A stretch of DNA of 64,000 bases from Metellina segmentata (taxonomy: Eukaryota; Arthropoda; Arachnida; Araneae; Tetragnathidae): NCBI GenBank assembly GCA_947359465.1, contig OX375873.1:60235573-60299572 (forward strand), in the 5' to 3' direction. The first letter of the stretch is position 1, and each line of letters begins with the position of its first letter. Below are positions 13,059 through 28,000 of the stretch, piece by piece. A program made the translations under genes and the position numbers. The notes under the pieces were generated by a model. That model saw nothing but the letters and a program-made list of their open reading frames with translations, was not told the DNA's origin and ran no database searches.

Positions 13059-16000
13059 CTAAACATAAATAACTTAATTAATAAACATAATATAATATTA
13101 AAATATTTTTATATAATATTCATAATATAATTTTAATATTTTAAAAGATTTTATTACTTAGAAATCAACATAAAACAAAAGCACAACTGCCAAACATTTC
13201 ATCACAGCAACACCTTAATGCTAAAAGATCATTATTTTCAGAAACTTGATATTTCAGATTTAATTTCTCAATTTAAAAGATAATATAGAGTTTATACAAA
13301 ATTTCAAAATTAGTATTTTTTTATGAATAGCTCAAATATTTAAATACATACACACCCAACATGTTGTTAGTCCCATCTTAATTCTCATTTTAGTACTTTA
13401 AATTCACATTGCTTATTTTCAATAAGTATTTAGACTACAGTTTGAAACATACCTCATTAATTAATTCCTCAGCTTTCACTTCAGCAAGTTTTACAGCATC
13501 ATGACGATTGCAACGGAAAAAGCCACCTGTAGAGAGGCTATGCTTCTTCCAAGGATCGAGACACACCCAACAAAAATCATGTTTGCACTGTATAGAATAA
13601 AATAAAAATAAGTGATATCAATAGCATCAGTATCTGCTCAAGACTGCATTAGTAAGTTTAAAAAATGAAACATTCTCTGCAGAAAAAAAAATTGCATACG
13701 CTTTTCATAAAAATACTTAACATAATACAATTGTGGAAAAAGCTTGTAATATACATATTTATTAACAGATCCAAAAAACATTGTCAAAAAAAATCAAAAT
13801 AGCCTGAAGTCAGTATTTGAGTGGAATGAAACTCGGTATGTGTGATGTACAAGAAATGAAGAAACCATCACTTGTAAAATCTACGATTCTCTAATACTGT
13901 AGAATTACATCAGAAAGATCATAAATCCGTAATCTGGAAAGCCCACTTAAAAGGTTAAACGGATCGAATGAAAAATACATACCTTTGAACATTTCATATG
14001 GTTACAACCTTCATTACGCTGAATTGGACTTTTACAATTTGGACAAGGCTTAGAATGTGTAACCATCCATAGAGAATTTTCAGCTTTCTCTGTCTCAGAA
14101 TAAGTACTTTTTACTAAAATACAAACAAGTATATTGCATGTTGTGGAAGGAAATGGCTTTAAATTAGATTAGTCAATGCAAAATGCAATAAGAATTTGGG
14201 AATGTTTGTTTCAAAGTATGCATGTAAGAAAGTATAAAATATTAATAAAAATGTTACAATAGTAAACTAAATAAAAAACTTAAAAAAAACAAAATGTAAA
14301 ACATTAATGCGAGTCTACTTCTTCTTTTTTGTATAAATTATATAAAAGTACATATTACTTGAATTTATCTATAAACTGGAGTTGCCTGTGACAGTTCTTT
14401 TCATGGGGTCAAATGTGACCACTGCTCGCTTGGATTTAACTCCTACCCTAGTTAATAGGTTGTTGTGTTGGCTCAAGAACATTAATTAAAAATTACCCAA
14501 TTTCCTTGGATACTTTCCTTAGGGGATCTATCCCGCACAGTGGTTAATAGCATGTTATGTTGCTCTAGTACAACATTAATAAAAAATTACTAATTACCTC
14601 AGATCTTTCCCTTAGGACAGTGCTTCCCCAAGTGTGGTACGCATACCCCCAGGAGTACGGGAAGAGTTTGGTGGGGATATGCACTGCACTGTGCTTAGCT
14701 GCACCTAATTCTACGTTCTCATGAGTCAAGTCAAGACAGTCTTGTGAGGTGCGAGATGGTCCAGAGTGACACGGCGGAAATATACCATACTTCCTTACAG
14801 AAACAACTTCGTTAACCCTCCGTCGGGTGCAACCGTTCCCCACTCCTCTTGTAGAAGGTGTAGAAATCTGCTTATTCTAGTAGTCTCTTATCTTTACCGG
14901 ATGTTTGGACCCAACCTTTTAATTTTATTTGCGCGCTTATTGGATAACTGTTAGTTTTATTCTGATCTCTCAGGCACATTGCGCCCGAATGCGTTACACA
15001 TATAAAGGTACGTAATACCTGTGTTTTAATATCACAGTTGTTTATTTTATTAATTTCATGACTGCACCATGCAAGGCTCATGCAAATATGATCTGTGGAA
15101 CGTGCTGTGCTGTTTGCCAATGCCCCTCTTCTGTTGAACTTAAAGCTGAAGGACTATAACTCAGAGTGAATATCGGCTTTTTAACTCTGCACTACAATGT
15201 ACAAATTTTACCAAAATTATTTAATTTGTTACCCTGGAAATTTAAGTCAATTTAGTGTGAGATCTGAAATTTTCTTGTAATGTTTTTTAAACATCAAATA
15301 TGTTATTTTGTGTTTAAATAATCCTATGGAGATCACTGATTACTTTTAGAATTCTATAACTAAAATTAATTTGTATCAAGGAATCTTTAAATGTTATTAG
15401 AAGATAATTTGATTGAACAAAATCAATTACTAATTTAATGCTGTTAACGTTTATGCTTTTGATACAAAACTAAACACACTTCTAAATTAAAGTAATTTAA
15501 GTTGATACAAGCTCTATCATTTATCAATCACTAATCACCATATCATAATCAATTTTACAAGACTTTTAAGTATTTTTTGTGTGTTTTATAAAAAAAAAAT
15601 TTACTAATTTATATACACTGGTGAAATAAATTAAGAGAATTTGCATATTTTATCGAATTTCATGAAAAGAACTTAACTGAATGTAAAACCATTGCTTCTA
15701 GACAAAAATGCAAATCTTGTACGCCAAATACGTAAGCGTACACGAGTGTGTAGACAGAGCCAGTAGAGAAACAGGCTTTATAAGCGCGCGCAAGTTAAGA
15801 CGCATTTTGTTCGCTAGCACACCTCAGCGAATTTCTTGGTGTTATTTTGCAGCAATCGGTTAATTTCAAATTTTAACAGAAAAATGAGTAACCACCAACG
15901 TTTAGATGATGGAATGAGGTGGCGAATTGTGGGGAGGCTAGAAGCAGGCCAATCTCAAGTCCAGATTTGTAGAGAGTTAAATTTAACGCCCAGCGTTGTG

Positions 16001-19000
16001 TTTAACTTATGAAAACCTGCTGTTTGCGTCCCGCTCACTTCTACGAACAGGAGAATCCGTTTATCATGGTGCAGAGAGCATAGAGATTAGAGTATGGATC
16101 AATGGGCGACTGTTCTCTTCACTGATGAGTCCCGGTTCAGTCTAAACACCGATTCTCGCCGTACGTTCATATGGAGAGAACTAGAGACCCACTACCTACC
16201 CTCCAATATCCGCGAAATCGACCATTATGGCGGAGGTTTAATGGTCTGGACAGGCATCATGTTGGATGGCCGCACACCTCCATGTCTTTGAAAGAGCCAG
16301 TGTGACTGGTGTGAGGTATAGGGACGAGGTCTTGGAGCCCTATGTTCGCCTTTTCAGGGGTGCAGTTGGCCCTGAGTTCATTTTAATGGACGATAACACG
16401 AGGCCACATAGAGCTCTTCTGGTCGACGAATTTCTAGAGAGTGAGGATATTCGCCGGATGGATTGGCCAGCCAGATCTCCAGACCTTAACCCTATAGAGC
16501 ATGTCTGGGATGCTCTGGGGAAGGCAATTGCAACTCGCAACCCCCCTCCGAGAACCATCCAGGGAATGAAAACAGCGGTTCTGAACGCGTGGGACCAATT
16601 GCCACAGGAAATGATAAACTGCCTTATTTCAAGTATGAAATCACGCTGCAAGACATATATATCTGTAAGAGGGGACCTACCCTCTATTAACCCATGTTTT
16701 TGTTTATTCTGGAACCACTGTTCTATACCTTCCGACTCCAACGAGTGTTATGCACGATCATGCGTGAGCATTACAATTATTGAATAGTTATTTGTTTTGT
16801 ATTGTATAAATGTATGTACATATCAAATTTCCTTAAAATCGGTACAGTAGTTCTAGAGATAATCGACCAGGTCTGGAAATTCTCTTAATTTCTTACACCA
16901 GTGTATACACACAGAAAAATTTTTTTCAGCTAATGTTTTGTACACAAAAGAGAATTATGTGTTATTTGCAATCAAAATAATTTTTACTAATTGCTTAAAT
17001 TATTTTTTAAATACCTTCATACAGATGATGTAATGTTACTTTGATATCAACAAAATAGTCTTGAACTTAATGAAAAAAAATTAACTTCTTAATTATCTTG
17101 GGGTAATTATTTTATATTCAATTAATTAGCAAATGATATTAAAGTTTTATTCAGGAATATTCTTACAAAATATCAATCAGCTAAAACTTTCTTATTTATC
17201 TTGCATTGAAAGATATTTGCATCAGTTATAAAGTCTATGAATCATATAACATGTAAATTTATTCAAAAAATAAACATATATCAAAATAACACATTAAACA
17301 TCTACTGAACTCTAGATAAATTGTGCAGTTTTCAGAAGTTAGAATTGTTATAACACTCTTTAAGTTTCTTTACATATAAAGCCTAAACTATACAAAATAT
17401 TCAAGTAAGAAATTTTCTAAATTACAATACAAAAATAAAATTAATATATTTTACATACATTCTTGGGGTTTTATTTCAGCAACTTTTTTATGCCACTCTT
17501 GCCATTTTTCACAGCCACAAGGAGCATGAGCTTCCCCCAAACATTCCCTACAGCACACAATATTGAAAACAACTATCAATAAAATTTCTAAATATCTATT
17601 TAAAACATAAATATAAAACAATATCAAAAGTTCAGCACAAAATTTTCAGAAATAAGATACTTATGCACAAGCAAAATAAAGAAGGGTGTACAAAATTGTT
17701 TTCATGAAACAGCTAGAATTTGGAACTAAAAACATTTTACAAAATATTAAAGCATCCATTTGATAATTTTGCTCTTCAACAAATCACAATAACAAAAAGC
17801 AAGAAAACAAATCAGTATACATGCATGCAAAACAATTTTTATAGCACTGCATGCATCTTGGAAGTCCTTGCATTACATTAACAATACAAAAAGTGGAAGA
17901 ACATTTTGCCTCTTTATTTGTAAAGGAGACAATTCTCATATATATTATTTCTGAAAATATTATATTAGCTATTCTTGTGAAATAGAAGTGGTTCAATCCA
18001 TTCAATTCTGAATTGCTCTAAACATATATCAGCTGAGTCTTAACCAAGTCGTTACAGAGGATTTGTGTCGATATCTACATTTGGTAAATCTTAAATTATT
18101 TTAGGGAATAAGAATTTACTAGAACTGTTTATTTCTTTATGGGAGAACTCATTACATATTGAATCAATCCACACAAAAATGTCCTTCTTTTTGCACAGGT
18201 AAATATTAGTAAAATATCTGAAAACAATTAAAATTCATAGATGCAAGGAAATTGCTATGTTTGACAAGGCAATTTGATCACAAAGAGGAACTGGTATCAA
18301 GATGGCTGTCCTCAAAACTATTTTGTGAAAAAATGCCTATATATTATCATAGCAATGTGAATACTTCCCTAGTTTTTTATTCATAGATATTATTAGACAA
18401 GTAAATGCAGTGTACATCTACTATTTGTCTATCAGGAGAACTGCTCATCTTTGTACAGTGGTCACTGTAGAAACAAGTCTCATTTTGAGAGGGTATAGGT
18501 CTGATTAGATTTTGGTGAATTTGGCAGTGGGTGGTTTGGGGAACAGTGGTTATACAGTACATAGTCCGGAATCTTCCAGACCACGGCCATTCTGGATTTT
18601 GGATTATTTACAGTTTTTGTCCAAAAATAACACTATAATCCACCCACCCACCCTGCGAATTTATCCGTGCATTATTTACGTCCGGAACATATTTGCAATA
18701 TTAAAATAGCAGATATATAAATAGAAATAATTTAAAAAAAACAAACATTTTTTTAATAAAATGCAACAAATTTTACTTACACATCTTCTCATTTTTCTGT
18801 GCGATATTTATTCTGAAAAAGTCCATTATTTTGTATTGCTTCACTAATTTAGTCCAGGTTGAATGCCTTGTTTTTCGAAATGGTAAAGAGGCGGGAAGAT
18901 AAAAAAAGTGAGAAAAAATACGCCAGTTATAGCAAAATGTCCGGATTTGGGACTTTGTACTGTATATTCTTACCATCTGTCTTCATTGTGTCACAGTATC

Positions 19001-22000
19001 ATGTTTCTCAAATCGGATTTCCTGCTTTTAATTGTTTATGATTAAAGTTTTTTTATATTTCTTCAGGTTTGTATTTCGTTATTTTAAAGTAGCCCCTTGA
19101 AATTATGCATACTCTTACCCCCAGATGTGAGGAGAGTAAATAGTTGCTAGGTGTGCTAATATACATCTTGCATGCTTCAAGAATCCCTAAATAAAATGTT
19201 TATATGGCAAAAGAGACAGATTTACTGTCTTGAGCAGTTCTTTGGAAGACAGACAGTACTCTACCATAATTTTAAACATACCAGCAAAAGTAATGTCCGT
19301 TGCCACAATCAACAGAATGGGATAATGATGGAGGTGTACTAAATGATATAGCCAAAATTTCATCATTTGTTTTTTCTATATCAGGAAGTTTGACAGCCCT
19401 AGCACAACCAGGATAGGGACACCACTTGATAGTTGGGTTACTTTCAACAAATGCCTAGAATGGATTTACCTTATTTTAGATTAACTAGTATGATAAAAAT
19501 ATGATTACATACTGAAAATAATAAATTTACTTTGTTTAATACAAACCTTGATGTCAAATTGCAAGTATCTTTTCACCATATCAGTAGACACAAGTTTTTC
19601 TATAACATCAACAGGAATTACAAAAGAGCAGCCAAAAGCAGGGCATAAAATATTATGTGCCTCTCCAACCTTAATTTTAGCAGTAAGATATCTAAATGAA
19701 ATTAAAATTTAAAAGTAATTAATGTGCATAAAAACTGCCTACCTAATATTAAAACTTGATTCAGCCTAAAAAAAATTGACAAATTAAATTTTTCAGACAC
19801 TTTTAGCAATTGCAGATAAAAAAGTTTAAATTGTATGCATTTTTAGTTTTGCAATCATATTTTTTTAATTTTAAGGGAAATGCAAGATCTAATTATATTT
19901 TTATATTTGTCATATATGCACAGAGTACTTGACACTATTACTATTTTCACCATTGCTATTTTCCTTCTATTTTTTATGATTATTCATTTGTGTATATAAG
20001 ATAGTTGGAAACTACTGAATGTGACAATTAAGAGTGTTCTGGCATAGAAAATAAAGCTATTTAGCTTGATGGCCTGTTTTTATTTCTCCATTTAAGTGAT
20101 GGTCGTTTCTAAATTATATTTTACAGCTATTTACCCTCATTCTTATTTGACATTTAATGAGTAAATGGATTATTTACCAAGTACAATGGAACATGAATGG
20201 CTCCTAAGATTTCTATAACAGCTGACATTATAACTATAGAAACCTTAGTATAGAAGAAATTTTTGTGTTTACACAATAAAAAAGAATTTTTCTTGTAACA
20301 ATCTTATCCTTTTTGGTTTAATCTATATTCATTATTTCAATGAGTTGCCTATAAAAGCTAAGGCAATCACAATTTCCAAGTTTAATTTTAGCCTTGAAAT
20401 GTTTTTTCCATACAGTGGTGCAATAAAGGGCATAGTGTAGTTATGATGAGAAAGCAGTCAGCCTTGGGTTAGTGTACTTATATTTTTGAAAGGGTGCAAA
20501 ATCTTGTTAGAAAGTAGCCATACGCAAAAGCATGAATGGCAATTGCTGTGGCTAGTTTTCCTCCTGACAACACATTATTACTCCAGTCGCTTTTGGCATC
20601 GAAATTTATGCTTATAACCAGAATCCAATTTAAAGACACCAATTGTGGAAGTGCTTAGGTAATGTCATACAAACAGTCACCATATTTAACTAAAACACTC
20701 GTTCAAAACCACATGCACCTCTGAAATTGATTACACTTCCTTTGCATATCTTAGGGCAATTATTCCAAACACCCCGAGTGATTCCGAGCTCTCCTTGGTT
20801 AGGGCAAACATGTGACCAAAACGATGAAGCCTCATAATACGGCTTAAGGGCGATCCTCTCCAAGCAGAGCAGGTTTGTATAAGTACTCTTTGAATTTTCG
20901 TAGTAGTGGCATTGAAGGCAATGGCCGATATGAAAGCACTAAGTGCTGGATGCTGTGGACCAATGTTACTGCTTCTCAAGTGATGGTACTTGTACCAAAT
21001 GCTGCTAGGCAAAGACATCTCTTTGACCGCAGAGATGTACCCTTCACCCCTCAGCAGGAGGTGGCAGAAGCAGGTCAACCAGATGAAAGGAGGTCATGAA
21101 CCTGGAAGTTCAGACTGACCGTTCGTTGGGATGTTGACTGGTACAGAAATCTGACACTAATGAAGGCACCTGTGCTGGAGGTGATCGGATATTGTTGGAT
21201 CTAACTGATGTTATGGTAACTGTACCAGATGCATCTCTGTTATGTGGAGATGTACAATCTGACCCTCAACACGTAGAGACAGTAGTGGGTCACCCGGACG
21301 GAAAGTACAGCAAACTCGCTTCTGTTATTCCATCCTGGTCCAGTTTGATCCTCCATTGGGAGGAGGTGAATGATGAACCGAATCGTTTTTAGAGTTCCGT
21401 GATCCGGACAAAATCCGGCTATGCCTAAATGAGGGCAGGATCCACTGCAACATCGCTGGGTCAACCACGTACATGTACCCTGCTTAGCCAATGTTGGCGG
21501 CATGTCCAATGGCCTGTTTGCTTAACTGTTCCCCATTCGGGGTCTTGTCTAATCTTTAGTGGTTAATCCGTAGTGACCAATTGAGGTTGGAGCGGAGGAG
21601 AGTGCTTGGCCCCATTCGCAACGGAACGGAACCAAAACCACATGACTCAGCAGGCAACTCACAAGAGCTGAATGATACTGCAATTATGAGTCGATGAAGT
21701 TAAATAATACAATCCATAGCTGGATGGTTTTAGTCAAAAAAAAATTTTAACACTTTGATTTTACTTTCATTTATCATGTCCTTTAACTTGTCAATCATAG
21801 TTATAATAGTCCAAAGTGCACTTTTTATTTTTAAATTCAGTACTAATTATTGTGTGTGGTAGGTGTATAAAAAAATAATTTGAGAGTTATATATCTGTTA
21901 TTCATTTGTCTTACTAACAAATATATTTCAATTTTCTAAACTTGGTTCAAATATTGACTCCATGAAAGCAGTTATATTCATAACCTGTTACATTTCTTAA

Positions 22001-25000
22001 ATCCACAATGAAATGCACTAATAATCTTTAAATTTCTTACATTTCCCAACATTCTTTGCAAAATAAGTGGGTGCAAGGAATCTGTATAGTATCATCAGCA
22101 GATATGCTCAAGGTACAAATGGCACACTAAAATAAAATTTTAAAATATCAACTCATTTGGAAAACAAAATACACCATCCAAAAATAAAATTCAGATAAAA
22201 TACACACAAAACTTGAGTGTCGACAAGGAGTCTATTATAATTATGATCACATAAGGTTTTTAATACATAATAAATAAACATATGTTGATATGCAAGTCAT
22301 AATAAAATATGGTTACACAAATTAACAAATAAAAAATTTTGAATCGTAAGGCATCAATAAAGCAGCAAAAAATATTTTGATTTGAGCAACAATAAATTAT
22401 ACTTCCATTTTTGGTCTAATACATAGATCATGCTTTTCAAATTTGCAAGAAAATTTGGTAATTGACAAACCAAATTTCTTGAATAAAATACATAGTATTA
22501 TACAATAGAAATAAAAATAAGTTAATGTTTTGTATTAGGAAACCATGAAGAACTAAATTTTTTTTAAGTAATACTAAATGTCCCCATTGCAAATATTTTG
22601 AAAATGAGAAACGGCAAGTTGTAATAATTAAAATTACCAATGAAATATTCTTAAATGTCATTTTTATCAAAAGCATTCCAAGTTGTAATATTTACATTCT
22701 TCGATAGTCTTTTATCCAATTTGATTGAAGCATTTTCTACAAAAACATACTTTTAAAATTAAGACACACATTGTCAGATTTTTAACAAATACCAACAAAT
22801 AAGCTTTTATAAATAAGTGAGTAGAAAAGTTAGGAAACAATGATGAAAAAACTCAATACTGAACAATTTAGATAAAGAACTAGTTTTCTAAGGAACGAAA
22901 TTTGACACACTGGGAAAATTAATTGGAATATATGAATCTTTTTGAGTAACTTGGTGATTCTCACTCCTTTCTTAGTGACAATTTGTTTTATTTTCTGCTA
23001 GGAAAATTGTACAAAATAACTTTTATTTCAATTTCACAACACGTTATTTAAACACATAATACTACAATTGTAAATGCCATCAATTCAAAGCTGATATAAT
23101 AGTAGAATAGTATTGTGAATGTACAAACATGTTACCATAAGCTCTTCTTTCACAACAATGGATTTTGATGGACTGTTTAAAGTTTCGTTCTGATATTCGT
23201 TTTGAATCTGTTCGCAGCACTTCTTAAAAGTGTCTTGAGTCGGAGAAAACTTCAGAGCACTGGATGGAGGGGCTATTCCAACCTCTTTACAACACGCAAT
23301 AGGATCTTTCATCCAAGTATCCAAAAGAGCCTGTCGGGACCATTCTATCAAAGTTAAATACAAATATTCAAATTCAACAATGTTAAAAATGAAAGTTAAT
23401 TTGCATTGTGGTGAATATAGTTAGGAATATTAATGGATTCTGAATATACCAGATAGTCTTCAATAAAGGTTACCAACAAAAATAGTAAATACTCAAGGGT
23501 TTGTTGAACAAAATATATTATTTTTAATTTACTATTTTTTCAACAAAAATTAACTGTTGAACCTTGGGTAATGATATTAATCATGCATTATAATTGAAAT
23601 TTTTAATTAAATTTGTGCACTTTAGACTCATTAATAGAAAATGGATAGTTTCAAACAGTATAATTTCTTTTTAATTTCATTTATGAAAAATGAATATATG
23701 AACAAAATACAAATGAAAAAGGGTTTTATTCTTTGAAGAGAAATAAATTTTAGAAAACATGCAAGTACCATAGCTCAGCTAGTTAGAAATCATTTCTGTT
23801 AGAAACAGAAAGGAAAGACAACTTTTGGTTTTTATCAGTTTTCTCTAAAAATTTAGAAGATATTATTTGTGTGTGCGTGTGTGTGGGGGGGGTAGGTTAG
23901 AGTACAAAAGCCATAATTGGCTAAATAATGTCAAATAAATAAACACTGACATAGAAGAGAAATACACTCAAAGAAAGGAAATTGAACCTGCACTGACTAT
24001 AACTTCTTTTGGCACAATTGTTAGTATATACTGTTCCAGGAAAAGAATATCTCCAATCTAAAGAGGCACATACATTTGCCTAATGTGACTCTATTCACAT
24101 CCATACAAGGCACCTCACCATTTTCTAATCGGTATTTTATATGCAGGTATATTTTAGGCTGACTTGTATCAAGTTTTCGTAATCAAACAATTTTCTTTGA
24201 CATATAGGTCCAAAAGTGATGTCAGAAATTATATTTTTCTTTTCCAAGCACACATCACCATTTCATTTTATTTGCCTTTTCAGTAAGTGTGAAACTTTGA
24301 AGCAAATATTAAAGTAAATTTCACTAGAATTTAAATACTGAAAATATGGCTTTTTTAATATGATTAATTTAAAATTCAGTTCCTAAAATTTTTTTAAGAT
24401 GATTCTTTTTTCTAATTTTTTATATAAATAAGCTACCAGAATACTTTGTGAAGTTTGAAATATTTAATCTTATACAAATTATTTTGTAAAATGAAACTGA
24501 TCTGAAAATCTCAAAGATTTGAAAATTATGAACTAGCATTTAAAGCCCTTTGGAAATACAAAATATCCATAAGTGCATGATAAATTTCCTGTAAAAGGAC
24601 AAAAAGTTTCTCGAAATACCTAAATTTTAACAGAATTTCCTTTAAATTTCCTGAGAAAAATAAACTTTCATATATGTTTATTGCATATTTGCAGATATGC
24701 ATATTTGAAAATTGTTTTCTTACAGCTAACCAAATAATATGAATTTACAGCATTTACTGAATTTGAATACACAAAACAATTTGGAAATTTATTCAAATTC
24801 AGTAAATAATTACAAAATTATATACTAAACAAGCACTAGAATTTCACAAACAAATCTTTCTTTGGCTCAGCTCACTCTGTGCTCATTTTTAAAAATACAC
24901 TTGTTTAAAAACAATATTTAGAAAAATAGTTTAAATATTTTCATACAAAGGTAGAGTAGAAAACTGCATATTCAAAATATTGTACCAATATTAATAAATT

Positions 25001-28000
25001 TCTATAACCATTTCAAAACATTTGAACAGCATTGAAACTAATGTAAAACATGCTATCAAAATCCTCATAAAACATTTCTAAAACTGCATTACTAAGAAAA
25101 GTGTGGGTGCTCAGGAAATTTTTTCCTATAATGTAATGTATGAGTATTTTTTCCCTATAATGGATAAAGTAATGAAATAAATATCTTGTTTAAAATTACG
25201 AGCAAAAGTTGCAAATTCGAATATTAGTTGTGTGTTGATGAAATAAATTGAGAAATTTGCCAATCTTCAGTCTGTCCTTTCTTCCATATAAAGCTCCAAG
25301 AAAGTATTGTTTGGATGGTTAGCGGGTTTTATGATGCAAGGGCCATATTTGGCCATGCTGTGTCACACACCAGACAAACAATATCAAGTAACAGAAACAC
25401 AATGAAAGTTTTACTGACACAGAAGACAGAAATACACCCAAGGAAGTATGCATCCACCAAGAAAGTATTCAACAAATATTTAACTTGAAACTAAATGAAA
25501 TTATAAATGATCAAGTCATTAATTTTTACATCAAAGATTCATAGGATCATGAATTGTGCATACCTAAGCATATCAGTTCAGATTTTCAAGTTTCAAGAGT
25601 ATGGTACTGCAACTGAATGATATGCAGTTGTTGTTACAATTAAGAATTTTAATCTCTGAAGCATTAAAAAGAGTCAACTTTCGAGTTGAAAAATTGCACA
25701 CAGTAATAATAGCCATATATGTTTAATAAATTTACTTTGGCACAAAACCTCTTTAACTTGATATACTAAAATATAATACTACCATATTTGCGTAGTAAAA
25801 CTTCAGCTGTAAAAAGGGGGACATGCAACATATCACTTGTTTCAACAAGAAGTTGATCTTTTGCTTCTTGTAAGTCTTGAGCTCTCAATCCACGCACTTC
25901 CTGAGGACGAATAATTTTAATTTATACAATTTTGGTAAGAGAAAATATTGGAATGAAAAAAAGGATAATGGAAAAAGAAAATACCTCATTGTTAGAATCT
26001 TCTTCAGAAGAAAGTGGAATGCTTTCACTGGTATCCGACTAACAAAATTTCAACATCAATCAACAAAGGCAAAAAATATTGTCCTAGTTGAAAATTAAAT
26101 TATAACAAAATATACTAACATAAAATAGCATCTTAGCCTCTAAGTATTGGGCAATATCTTCATGTTTATTTTTCTCAGCAAGATCACAGATTGTTTCGGA
26201 AGATTTGTTTTCAATGAATAAAGGGGCCCCATGAGATACAAGAATCTATAAGTACAAATGGAATAAAACCAGGAATTTTAAAAGCGAATTGTAACCTTAA
26301 ATTATGAAACCAGACTTCCAGTTTGTTACTGCTAATATAAGAGAGAGTGTTACCTCCACACAATTTTTTAAACCAGATGCTGCTGCATAGTGTAAAGCTG
26401 TGTTACCTTCCTGTAAGATTGAATAACAAATGTAAATATAGTAAATATACTTTCATTATGCATTCAATACAGGTTTGATACTAACAAAGTAAATGAATTA
26501 AAGGAAAACACAAACTTCGTGTGTCTGATATTTATTTTAATTTTTCAAAATCCAGACTTAAAGTAATCATTGAACAAATTGTAGTTTGTTGAGAAAGTTT
26601 CATAAGTTAGTAATTTTAATATTCTGCTATATTTCAAAGGAGTTCATTCTAAGGTAAATTAATTTTAATACTTATACATAGTAAAAATTTTAAATATTCA
26701 TTTAAAAAAAATTAATACTCTGCCAATTTTCTTAGTTTGAGAGCAAACTTTACCAAAACGTTTAATTTAAAATTGATAGAAGTTGAGGTATCTGATGATA
26801 TGCCTGTAAATATTTTGCTAAAAATGAAATGTTTAAATCTAATATAGCTCCCAGTATTTTTCCAATGACATAGTTTCAATCATAAATAAAACAGTTTCAA
26901 TCAAATAAAACGACTGTTTTTCATCAACTTGAATAAAGTAAACAGAAAGTTTATTCCTCAGTTCAAACTAAAGTAAAAATTTGAATTGTTATTGAACTGT
27001 TCTATCATTTAAAAATAAATATTTTAACTGAAACTTTTGATAAAAAAATAGCACTTTGATTCAAGAATAAACGTACATAATCAACACAATCAAGTTGAAT
27101 TTTTTCTGCACTATCTGGTGCTTTTTTCCATTGCAGAATTAAGTTCAAACAAACAGCTCGCCTTTCTTGATTCATCAAACCTCTGCTCAAGTTCCCTTGG
27201 CATACTAAATGCAATGGTGTTTCACCCAGAACATTTTGCTTATTAGGATTACCTTTCAGTTCTGTTAGAAATAGCCTAAACAATAAAAGAATCACATTGA
27301 AGATTAAAAACAATTGTAACACAAAATCACAATTATGGTGCTTCAATAAATGTCTCGAAATAAAAGAGTAAGAAACACCATCTAATCACTACAAGAGAAA
27401 TTATTAATTAAAATTTATTAGATTGTAAAAAAAGAAGCATGTGTAGGGGCATCAGTTCTACATAAACCATCAGGAAAACTTTTCAAAGAAATCAATTCAA
27501 TTAAAACCCAATGAATTAAATACTGGCACTTCTCACTTAACGGCCTATCTGTTTAATGACAAAATCTCCAGTGTAAGGAATACACTCTTTCTCAGTTTGA
27601 GTCTCATGAATCCCCAGTTTTAGTCTTAGGTTATTTTAATACACTGCTGAAACAGTAAGAAATGCCAACTCTGTCAAGAGATACAGTGTAACCAAATAAA
27701 GAATTTCACATTTAACCCGGTCTGAGATTTGGGGATCTAGTCGGCAACACAAGAAAAATGCAGTTGGTGTTGGAACTCGACAAATATGATGCCGGAATAT
27801 TCTAATTACATGTCAACATGTACTTCTTAACCTGCAATTGTTTTTTGCACACATTATCAAAGTTAACAAGTGTGCAAGATGTCAATAGTATAATGGCTGA
27901 CACCAGCTCCACTTGTGTGAAAATGCCCCAAGACATATTGTTTATTCAGAATAAGTAAAAGCAATTAAGCTGCTCACTTAACTTAGTCATGGGAATGGAA

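Noticed and set aside
16340..16741. 133-codon minus-strand frame
   Set aside because: Antisense shadow of the Tc1 transposase at 16266-16787, which carries the DD34E motifs.
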